This document shows, one piece after another, positions 54,934 through 62,457 of a DNA stretch of 64,000 bases. Under the pieces are notes generated by a model. It saw only the letters and a program-made list of their open reading frames with translations. It searched no databases and had not been told where the DNA came from. Source of the DNA: Luteibacter rhizovicinus (GTDB lineage Bacteria > Pseudomonadota > Gammaproteobacteria > Xanthomonadales > Rhodanobacteraceae). The position numbers were made by a program, and so were the translations under genes. Positions within the stretch are counted from its first letter, which is position 1. The number at the start of each line of letters is the position of its first letter. The stretch lies in the NCBI RefSeq assembly GCF_004342265.1, contig NZ_SMCS01000005.1, positions 248,001 to 312,000 on the forward strand, written 5' to 3'.

Positions 54934-57362
54934 AGAACGAAAACGAAGGAAAGACATCGCCCGAGGATCTGCCGCAAGAGCTGGCCGCAAGGCGCCGCTT
55001 CCTGAAAATGACCGGCACGCTGACGGCCTTGCTTCCGATGCTTGGCCTGCCGACGTTCACGGCGTGCGCGGCGGTTCAGCGCCCCACGGGCCCGTCGCCG
55101 CTCGCGGGACGCAAGCTCGGGCTCTGGTACGACACGCCGGCCGTCGAGGCCAACGTACTTCGCGAAGGATTGCCCATCGGCAATGGCCGTCTCGGGGCCT
55201 TGGTCGGCGGCGATCCCACGCGGGATTTCCTTTATCTGACCGATGGCTCGATGTGGCTGGGCGGGCGGAACGCTTCGCTGGATGGCAACGGGCAGTTCGG
55301 CTATGCGACGTCGGATTTCGGCAGTCTGGTCATGCTGGCGAAGCTGTATCTTTCGGTGGATGGACACGAGTTTTCCAGCCTGACCGATTACCGTCGCGAA
55401 CTGGACCTGAGCAACGGCTATGTCCGCGTCTCATACAAAAAAGACGGTGTCGCCTATGTGCGTGAAATCTTCGCCAGCCATCCGGACGATATCGTCGTTG
55501 TCCATCTGTCGCAGAGCGGTGGCGGCGTATACAGCGGCGCGATCGATCTGCAAGGAACGCACAACGAAACCACGCATGGCGATGCGGGCAAGCCTTTCAG
55601 CTATTTCTCCGGCACGCTGGACAACGGACTGAAATACGCAGCGACCGTGAAGGCAGTGGGTTCGTCGGGCAAGGTCGCGTCCAGCGGATCGACACTCCGG
55701 TTCGACGGATGCAAGAGCCTGACCGTGGTCTTCTGCGGAGGCACAAACTACACGCCGAATCTTGCGACAGGCTATATGGACCCGGCGCTGGATCCTCTGA
55801 CGCTCGCGACGCGCAAGGTCGATGCGGCGCTGAAGCTCTCGTCGCAGGTGTTGCTGCGTACGCATGTAGCCGACCATCGCGGTCTTTTCGATGCGATGAG
55901 CGTGGATCTCGGCGCATCGAGCAACGAACAGCGCGGCATGGATAGCTGGACACGTCTTCAGGCCCGCGCCGAAGCCGGCGCCGCCGCCGATCCGGAGCTG
56001 GAAGCGACCTATCTGCAATTCGGCCGTTACCTCACCATCGTCGGATCGCGCGACAAGCTGCCGACCGGTTTGCAAGGGTTGTGGCTGAGCGACAACGCGT
56101 CACCGTGGATGGCCGACTACCACAGCGACATCAACATACAGATGAACTACTGGTTGCCGGACAGGGCAGGCCTGTCATCGTGCTTCGATGCACTGGCGAC
56201 GTACTGCCTGGATCAGTTCGATTCGTGGACGGCACTCACGCAGCAGTTCTTCAACGATCCAAGCAATGGCTTCCGCAACAGCTCGGGCAAGCTCGCCGGC
56301 TGGACCCTGGCTATTTCCACCAACATCTATGGCGGCAACGGCTGGTGGTGGCATCCGGCGGGGAGCGCCTGGCTGTGCAACAGCCTGTACCAGCACTATC
56401 AGTACGTACCGGATCGCGACTATCTGACGCGCATTTATCCGTTGCTGAAAGGGGCCTGCCAGTTCTGGGAGGCGCGCCTGTTGACCGTAAATGTGACCGA
56501 TCCCGCGACCGGGCTCAAACGCGACGTACTGATCGACGATTCGGACTGGTCGCCGGAGCAGGGGCCGACGAATGCCAAAGGCATCACCTATGCGCAGGAG
56601 CTGGTCTGGGACCTGTTCGAAAACTACCGGCAGGCAAGTCGCCTGCTGCGACGCGATGCCGACTATGCCGCGACGATCGGCCGATTGCAGGCTCGGCTAT
56701 ATCTGCCCCAGATCAGCAGCGAAACCGGCTGGCTCGAAGAATGGATGACACCGGACAATCTTGGCGAGACGACGCATCGCCACCTGTCGCCACTCATCGG
56801 CTTCTTCCCGGGCGACCGCATCAATACGGACACCAGTCCTCCGGCGCTGATCGACGGTGTGACCCGACTGCTGGAAGCCCGTGGCATGACGGGCTACGGT
56901 TGGGGCTGCGCCTGGCGTGCGATCTGCTGGGCACGACTGAAGAACGCGGACAACGCCTATCAGTTGCTGCTCACCAATCTGCTGCCATCGAAGAACCACG
57001 GCAACGGTACCTCGCAGAACTTCTTCGATTTCTACAAACTGGACGAGAACTCCGACGCCTTCCAGATAGACGCCAACTTCGGTACTCCCACGGCGATGCT
57101 GGAAATGCTGCTGTACTCGCGGCCCGGTTCGATCGAGCTGCTCCCCGCGCTTCCGAAGGCATGGGCTGCCAGTGGAAGCGTCAGCGGCATCGGCGCGCGC
57201 GGCGGTTTCAAGGTGGACCTGCGTTGGCGCGACGGCAAAATCATGGCCGTGACCGTGCATAGTGTCGGCGGCACGCAAACCACACTGAAGTACGGCGCGC
57301 AGTCCAAGACGATTTCATTGCAAGCCGGTGAATCCATCACCGTCGAGCCGGAGATCGGTTAA
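54930..57362 (+). CDS. GH95 alpha-L-fucosidase/galactosidase
   Basis: An 810-aa enzyme with a Tat signal (twin arginines in ARRRFLKMTGTLTALLP at about 20-36). The GH95 fold is clear: LPIGNGRLGALVGG, QGLWLSDNASPWMADYHSDI, then NIQMNYWLPDRAG with the two catalytic Asn, WSPEQGPTNAKGI with the general-acid Glu, and the C-terminal FQIDANFGTP. It hydrolyses terminal alpha-1,2-linked L-fucose or related L-galactose. The start overlaps the GH27 stop (ATGA). Export by Tat contrasts with the Sec-type signal of the GH27 neighbour. Confidence 0.9.
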   Translation: MKNENEGKTSPEDLPQELAARRRFLKMTGTLTALLPMLGLPTFTACAAVQRPTGPSPLAGRKLGLWYDTPAVEANVLREGLPIGNGRLGALVGGDPTRDFLYLTDGSMWLGGRNASLDGNGQFGYATSDFGSLVMLAKLYLSVDGHEFSSLTDYRRELDLSNGYVRVSYKKDGVAYVREIFASHPDDIVVVHLSQSGGGVYSGAIDLQGTHNETTHGDAGKPFSYFSGTLDNGLKYAATVKAVGSSGKVASSGSTLRFDGCKSLTVVFCGGTNYTPNLATGYMDPALDPLTLATRKVDAALKLSSQVLLRTHVADHRGLFDAMSVDLGASSNEQRGMDSWTRLQARAEAGAAADPELEATYLQFGRYLTIVGSRDKLPTGLQGLWLSDNASPWMADYHSDINIQMNYWLPDRAGLSSCFDALATYCLDQFDSWTALTQQFFNDPSNGFRNSSGKLAGWTLAISTNIYGGNGWWWHPAGSAWLCNSLYQHYQYVPDRDYLTRIYPLLKGACQFWEARLLTVNVTDPATGLKRDVLIDDSDWSPEQGPTNAKGITYAQELVWDLFENYRQASRLLRRDADYAATIGRLQARLYLPQISSETGWLEEWMTPDNLGETTHRHLSPLIGFFPGDRINTDTSPPALIDGVTRLLEARGMTGYGWGCAWRAICWARLKNADNAYQLLLTNLLPSKNHGNGTSQNFFDFYKLDENSDAFQIDANFGTPTAMLEMLLYSRPGSIELLPALPKAWAASGSVSGIGARGGFKVDLRWRDGKIMAVTVHSVGGTQTTLKYGAQSKTISLQAGESITVEPEIG

Positions 57363-57387
57363 GCAAACCAGCGAAGAGGCGACACCG

Positions 57388-58608
57388 ATGACGATCAAGA
57401 AGATCGGGCTGATGGCCCTGATGCTGCTGACGGCAACCTGTGGGACGAGCGGTGCGCTTGCGGAAAAGCAGTACAGACATATCCAGCGCATCGCGGTGTG
57501 GGCGCCAAGCATGACCATCGGTGGACCGGCCTTCGACAATCAGACCATTCGCATGGTCGTGCATGCGAGTGTCGGCGGGTCGTCGCTGGTCCTGCACCTG
57601 TCCAACCTGCGCGGCACGACGCCGCTGGTCGTAGGGAAGGTGAGTATTGCCGCCCAGGCCCATGGCGCCGAAACCGCCGCGGGCTCGTTGCGTCCGGTGA
57701 CCGTATCGCTTGCCAGGAATTTCACCATCCCGGCCGGTGCGGAGGTAGTCAGCGATCCGATCCCGATGACGGTGGACGCCGGGCAGAACCTGCTGGTCAG
57801 CATGTATCTTCCGCAGGCCACCCGTTCGGCGACCTGGCATTCCGACGCGTTCGATACGACTTATCTGTCCGAATCCGGTTCGGGGGATCGCTCCGACGAT
57901 GCCGACGGTGGCAGCTACATCAAGTCGACTACCTCCTGGTATTACCTGTCCGGCATGGACATTGTTTCCCGTGCCGACGGTACCGTGGTGGCTTTCGGCG
58001 ATTCCATTACCGACGGCTACAACACGCCTGTTGGCGCGTATGCCCGCTGGCCCGACTACCTGGCGCGCCGACTTGCCGACGACCGCCATCCCATGGGCGT
58101 CGTGGACGCAGGCATCGGCGGAAACCGCGTTCTGACGGACGTACCGAATATCTGGCAGGGCATCAGCGCCATCAAGCGGTTCGGCCACGATGCGCTCGAG
58201 CAGCCGGGCGTACGGACGGTCATCCTGATGGAAGGGATCAACGATATCGGCAACGACGCCGGTCCGGATGGCGGCCCCCTGACCGCGCAGGACCTGATCG
58301 ACGGCTACCGGAAGCTGATCCGGCAGGCGCACGATGCAGGCGTTCGGATCGTCGGCGGCACCATGCTTCCGAACAAGGGCGCCGGATACTACACCGAGGC
58401 CCACGAGGCGATCCGTCAGGCCTGCAACCAGTGGATACGCAGCAGCGGTGCATTCGATGGCGTCATCGACTTCGATCGGGCCATGCAGGATCCATCCGAT
58501 CCGCTGGCCATGCGCGCAAGCTACGATTCCGGCGATCACCTTCATCCGAACGCGGCTGGCATGCAGGCCATGGCGAATGCAGTCGATCTTCGATTGCTGA
58601 CGAAATAG
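57388..58608 (+). CDS. Secreted SGNH/GDSL hydrolase (probable acetyl esterase)
   Basis: A 406-aa secreted protein with a signal peptide (IGLMALMLLTATCGTSGALA). A beta-rich N-terminal domain of about 190 residues (RIAVWAPSMTIGGPAFDNQT) precedes the SGNH domain. Block I VVAFGDSITDGYN has Ser206; block II is DAGIGGNRVLTD, block III MEGINDIG, and block V SGDHLHPNAAG with the Asp-x2-His. It probably removes O-acetyl groups from plant or microbial glycans, allowing the GH27 and GH95 enzymes access. The start has AGAGG 8 nt upstream, 25 bases after GH95. Confidence 0.9.
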   Translation: MTIKKIGLMALMLLTATCGTSGALAEKQYRHIQRIAVWAPSMTIGGPAFDNQTIRMVVHASVGGSSLVLHLSNLRGTTPLVVGKVSIAAQAHGAETAAGSLRPVTVSLARNFTIPAGAEVVSDPIPMTVDAGQNLLVSMYLPQATRSATWHSDAFDTTYLSESGSGDRSDDADGGSYIKSTTSWYYLSGMDIVSRADGTVVAFGDSITDGYNTPVGAYARWPDYLARRLADDRHPMGVVDAGIGGNRVLTDVPNIWQGISAIKRFGHDALEQPGVRTVILMEGINDIGNDAGPDGGPLTAQDLIDGYRKLIRQAHDAGVRIVGGTMLPNKGAGYYTEAHEAIRQACNQWIRSSGAFDGVIDFDRAMQDPSDPLAMRASYDSGDHLHPNAAGMQAMANAVDLRLLTK

Positions 58609-58707
58609 TTATGAGAATCTTCTACAGCAACGAATGATATGAATCGTTATTGCCTATCGGGCTGATCCGAATAATCAATTGGACGTTCCCCGGCTGCGGA
58701 GGCGCTA

Positions 58708-60288
58708 ATGCAGCGCGCCTTAGCGCAACCCGCCAAAGAGGACGTCTCATTGAAAACGACAAGTAGTTTCGTGGCGAAATATGCCCTCCTAGCCCTGGTC
58801 TCCGGCAGCGTATTCGCAGTCAGTGCGCAGGATGTCCGGTTAACCACCGACGCCGGTGCGCCCGTTGGAGACAACCAGAATTCGCAGACGGCGGGACCGG
58901 ACGGTCCGGTGCTTCTGCAGGATTCGCACCTTATCGAAAAATTGCAGCGATTCGATCGCGAGCGTATTCCGGAACGGGTTGTGCACGCACGCGGCACCGG
59001 CGCTTTCGGCGTTTTTCAGCCGGATGCCGACATATCGTCGCTGAGCAAGGCCAAGGTATTCACGCCGGGCACGACAACGCCGGTATTCGTGCGCTTCTCG
59101 ACGGTGATGAACTACCGCGGTTCGCCCGAGCAGGCACGCGACCCGCGCGGCTTCGCCGTGAAGTTCTATACGCAGCAGGGCAACTGGGATCTTGTCGGCA
59201 ATAACATGCCGATTTTCTTCATCCGCGATGCGATCAAGTTCCCCGACTTCGTGCACGCGAACAAGCCCAGCGCGGTGACCAACGTGCAGGATGCCAATCT
59301 GGCGTTCGATTTCTTCGCGCACACACCCGAAGCTACCGCCATGCTGACGCGCCTGTATTCGGCTGAGGGCATGCCCGATTCGTACCGGCATATGGATGGC
59401 TTCGGCGTGCATGCCTTCAAGCTGGTCAATGCCCAGGGCGACGTGCACTACGTGAAGTTCCACTGGAAGAGTGTGCAGGGTCTGCACAGCATCCGTCCGA
59501 AGGATGTGCCCGCGTCGCTGGCTGGGGACTGGAACCACCACACCAACGATCTCTACAAGGCGCTGAAGGCCGGCGATTATCCGAAGTGGGATCTGTATAT
59601 CCAGGTGCTCGAACCGAAAGATCTCGCCCGGTTCGACTTCAATGCGCTGGATGACACCAAGATCTGGCCCGACGTGCCGGAAAAGAAGATCGGCACCATG
59701 ACGCTCAACCGCGTGCCGGACAACTACTTCGAAAGCACCGAGCAGTCGGCATTCGCGCCCTCGCGCATGGTACCGGGCATCGAGGCTTCGGAAGACCGCA
59801 TGTTGCAGGGCCGGTTGTTCGCCTATGCCGATACGCAGATCTATCGCCTGGGCGCCAACTACCAGAGCCTGCCGATCAATCGTCCCGCCGTTCCCGTGAA
59901 CAACGAGGATCAGGACGGCAACATGAACATCAGCGGCCGCAAGGGCGATATCAACTTCGAGCCCTCGGGCGTCAAGGAAGTGCCGGAAGATCCGCAGGGC
60001 AGGCTAGTGAATACGGCGTTGAGCGGTACCACGCAGCAGCAGGCGATCGCGAAGATGCGCAACTTCGTTCAGGCCGGCGAGTATTACCGTGCGCTGTCGG
60101 CACAGGACAAGTCCGACCTGATCGTCACGTTGAGTGCCGATCTCAACAACGTGACCAACGAAGGCAACAAGTACACGATGCTTTCGTATTTCTACAAAGC
60201 CGATCCGGACTACGGTAGCCGCCTTGCAAAGGCGACCCATGCCGATGTCGCGCGGGTCAAGGCCGCGGCGGCGCAGTTGAAGGACTGA
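58708..60288 (+). CDS. katB: Periplasmic catalase KatB
   Basis: A 526-aa small-subunit-type catalase with a signal peptide (ALLALVSGSVFAVSA), so periplasmic. The distal histidine is His93 in ERVVHARGTGAFG, the Asn is in VGNNMPIFF (165-166), and the proximal haem tyrosine lies in RLFAYADTQIYRLG. It breaks down hydrogen peroxide before it enters the cytoplasm. The start has GGAGG 6 nt upstream. It is followed by an ankyrin-protein gene, as in katB-ankB of Pseudomonas aeruginosa, where the ankyrin protein supports catalase activity. A 13-bp hairpin separates the two genes. Confidence 0.93.
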   Translation: MQRALAQPAKEDVSLKTTSSFVAKYALLALVSGSVFAVSAQDVRLTTDAGAPVGDNQNSQTAGPDGPVLLQDSHLIEKLQRFDRERIPERVVHARGTGAFGVFQPDADISSLSKAKVFTPGTTTPVFVRFSTVMNYRGSPEQARDPRGFAVKFYTQQGNWDLVGNNMPIFFIRDAIKFPDFVHANKPSAVTNVQDANLAFDFFAHTPEATAMLTRLYSAEGMPDSYRHMDGFGVHAFKLVNAQGDVHYVKFHWKSVQGLHSIRPKDVPASLAGDWNHHTNDLYKALKAGDYPKWDLYIQVLEPKDLARFDFNALDDTKIWPDVPEKKIGTMTLNRVPDNYFESTEQSAFAPSRMVPGIEASEDRMLQGRLFAYADTQIYRLGANYQSLPINRPAVPVNNEDQDGNMNISGRKGDINFEPSGVKEVPEDPQGRLVNTALSGTTQQQAIAKMRNFVQAGEYYRALSAQDKSDLIVTLSADLNNVTNEGNKYTMLSYFYKADPDYGSRLAKATHADVARVKAAAAQLKD

Positions 60289-60296
60289 CGTTCCAT

Positions 60297-60333
60297 GACA
60301 TGACTCCGGCGCGTTACAGCCCGGAGTCATGTC
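60297..60333 (+). terminator. Strong hairpin between katB and ankyrin gene
   Basis: GACATGACTCCGG (60297-60309) and CCGGAGTCATGTC (60321-60333) form a perfect 13-bp stem with an 11-base loop, right after the catalase stop. No long T-tract follows, so it may act as partial terminator or mRNA stabiliser that lowers expression of the downstream gene. Confidence 0.6.
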
Positions 60334-60355
60334 GTCACTTTCCCGGGAAACCGCT

Positions 60356-61003
60356 ATGTCCTCTCGTCCGCTCCGGCGACGTCGCACGCTTTACGTCGTG
60401 CTGCCGATACTCGCCATTCTCATTGCCGCCGGTGCCTATTTTTGCTTTCCCGCGCTGCGACTGCTGATCCATGGCGACCGAATCCGCGAGATACCGAACG
60501 CTCAATGGGTCGATGCCCATCGCTACGACCAGCCGTGGTTCGATGCCGCAAGGGTAGGGCGAACGGATATCCTTCGCGCGCTCAGCGAAGCGCATTACCC
60601 CATCGATACCCAGACATCGTCCGGCTATACCGCCGTGATTCTGACCGCCTACGACGAGCAACCCGAAGCGCTGGACTATCTGCTTGGTATCGGTGCCGAT
60701 GCGTGTCGCGGCGACCGTAACGGCAACACCGCGCTGATGGGAGCGTTATACAAAGGCCATACGGCTATCGCGAAACGACTGCTCGACGCGCATTGCCCCA
60801 TCGATCAGGCGAACAACTCCGGTGAAACGGCCCTGTCTTTCGCCGCGCTGTTCGGGCGGCTGGAATTCATTCCCCTGCTCGCGGCACGCGGTGCCGATCC
60901 CAACCACGCCGATGCACAAGGCAATACACCGTTGCAGGTGGTGCTCAAGCAAGGCAACGAGGAGTCGGCGGCAGCGTTACGCAAGGTGGGCGCGATTCGT
61001 TGA
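60356..61003 (+). CDS. Membrane-anchored ankyrin-repeat protein (AnkB-like)
   Basis: A 215-aa protein with an N-terminal anchor (LYVVLPILAILIAAGAYFCF) and about four ankyrin repeats in the periplasm: RNGNTALMGALYKGHTAIAK, NSGETALSFAALFGRLEFIP and AQGNTPLQVVLKQGNEESAA are the clearest. In Pseudomonas aeruginosa the AnkB protein encoded next to katB is needed for full catalase activity. The same role is likely here. It follows the catalase by 67 bases that contain a strong hairpin. Confidence 0.88.
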   Translation: MSSRPLRRRRTLYVVLPILAILIAAGAYFCFPALRLLIHGDRIREIPNAQWVDAHRYDQPWFDAARVGRTDILRALSEAHYPIDTQTSSGYTAVILTAYDEQPEALDYLLGIGADACRGDRNGNTALMGALYKGHTAIAKRLLDAHCPIDQANNSGETALSFAALFGRLEFIPLLAARGADPNHADAQGNTPLQVVLKQGNEESAAALRKVGAIR

Positions 61004-61010
61004 CGCGTCT

Positions 61011-61589
61011 TCAGTCCTTGAATATGGCCGGCGTTCCGACCCAGATCATGCGAACGTCGGACTTGCCGGTGTTGCGCATGCTGTACGGATGACGCTGATC
61101 GAAATGGGCACTGTCCCCGGCGTTGAGCACGAATTTCTTCCTGCCTACGGTCATCTCGAGCGTGCCGCTGAGGATGTACCAGAATCCCTCGCCCTCGCGG
61201 TGGATCGTGGGCGCGGCGAGGCCGGCGGGAACGATCAGCCGTAGCGCTTCCATCTTGCGCTCGGCATGGCGACCGCTCAGCCGCTCGTAAACCACCGGCG
61301 AATGCAGGTCGATGCGATCGTGTTCGTCGGCCCGGCAAACGATCTGGCCCGGTGTCGGCACGCCCACGAAATAGTCGACGTCGACATCCAGTGCCTGCGC
61401 GATGGCTTCCAGCGACAGCAGCGAAGGGTGGGCGAGATTCCGTTCCACCTGCGAAAGGAACGGAACCGAAAGGCCGGAGCCGTTGGCGAGGCCCTGTAAC
61501 GTGAGGCCCAGGCCGCGGCGCCGATCGCGGATCGCGGCGCCGATGCTCAGTCCAACGGTTTTCTCCGGCGAAGGCTGTTGGCTCGCCAT
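61011..61589 (-). CDS. XRE-family regulator with C-terminal cupin
   Basis: A 192-aa regulator. The helix-turn-helix is GLTLQGLANGSGLSVPFLSQ (about 31-50); the cupin at 110-190 has the two motifs PTIHREGEGFWYILSG and GDSAHFDQRHPYSMRN. This two-domain type usually senses a small molecule through the cupin and controls amine, polyamine or stress genes. It begins two bases after the NTF2-like gene stop, so the two are an operon. It converges on the ankyrin gene. Confidence 0.88.
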   Translation of the reverse strand: MASQQPSPEKTVGLSIGAAIRDRRRGLGLTLQGLANGSGLSVPFLSQVERNLAHPSLLSLEAIAQALDVDVDYFVGVPTPGQIVCRADEHDRIDLHSPVVYERLSGRHAERKMEALRLIVPAGLAAPTIHREGEGFWYILSGTLEMTVGRKKFVLNAGDSAHFDQRHPYSMRNTGKSDVRMIWVGTPAIFKD

Positions 61590-61591
61590 GG

Positions 61592-62044
61592 TTACGACGA
61601 ATGATCGGCGCTGATAAGCCAGCGCGTGCCGACTTTATGAAAGAGCAGCGTGGTCAGGCCCGATACCGTGTCGCCGGTTTCCGGTTTGAGGTGATAGCGG
61701 CCGATGACGAATGCGTACTGGGAACCCAGCAACTTCACGTCGATCACCTCGAGCGTCAGCTTGCCCATGCCGGAGGCACCGGGCGTTTTGAAGCGCGAGG
61801 CGTACATCGCCTCGATCGCGTCGTAGCCTTCGACGACACCTTTGGCGCTGACATATCGCGTATTCGGAGCCCGTTCGTACAGCTCCATGAAGGTCTTCAG
61901 GTCGCCTGCCGACCAGGCAGCGGCGCTGGCATCCAGTGCCTGTCCGATAGCCTGCTGCGGCGAAATGGAAGGTGTTTCAGCCGACACGGTCGCAGCCATG
62001 GCGACTGCGCCAACGGCACAGAAAAGGACGGATAGGTTTTTCAT
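61592..62044 (-). CDS. Secreted NTF2-like (DUF4440/SnoaL) protein
   Basis: A 150-aa protein with a signal peptide (VLFCAVGAVAMAATVSA) and one NTF2-like domain: ALDASAAAWSAGDLKTFMEL is the first helix, GYDAIEAMYASRF the next, and FVIGRYHL with LISADHSS close the sheet. Members are small binding proteins or dimeric enzymes of unknown substrate. It is exported to the periplasm. It is followed by a cupin-type XRE regulator with a two-base gap and is divergent from a TonB-dependent receptor. Confidence 0.82.
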   Translation of the reverse strand: MKNLSVLFCAVGAVAMAATVSAETPSISPQQAIGQALDASAAAWSAGDLKTFMELYERAPNTRYVSAKGVVEGYDAIEAMYASRFKTPGASGMGKLTLEVIDVKLLGSQYAFVIGRYHLKPETGDTVSGLTTLLFHKVGTRWLISADHSS

Positions 62045-62457
62045 GGCATCCCGGGAACATTGTGAGAATCAGCTCTACCGACGACACCAGTAAATGTACC
62101 CGACTGGAATGCATCGGCACCCTTTGCAAGCTATCTGGCACCCGCGTTTCGATTCTAACCTAAAACGCTTGACTCCATCAAAACTTTTTGATCTGATCGA
62201 AATCGGGCAGGGCCATGAATCGCAAACGCGCGATTAAGCAGGCGGCCAGGCAATATCCGGTGCCAGGGGAATGAAGGCGCAGCCGGTCAGGGACATCTGG
62301 CAGTAACCGGACGTGGGCCGTTCCAGTGGATTCATCCACTCGGCGGCCGGGGTAGCAACGCACACGATGTACCGCGAACGCGCCTGTACGACAGGCGTGC
62401 GCGGGAGGTATGCAGGTCTTACAGGCCGCTTCTTTCAGCCGCTATCCGGGGAGTCAC
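62045..62457. promoter_or_regulatory. Divergent promoter region
   Basis: A 413-base gap between the NTF2-like gene and the TonB receptor. The plus strand has TTGACT (62169-62174) and TCTGAT (62192-62197), 17 bases apart, a weak promoter that would leave a 5' leader of about 250 bases. TTTGATC-T-GATCGAA overlaps that -10 as a near palindrome and could be an operator. No gene or known RNA is seen. Confidence 0.35.

Noticed and set aside
58636..58658. OxyR site upstream of katB
   Set aside because: Only one GATA/TATC pair with wrong internal spacing; too weak to call as a feature.
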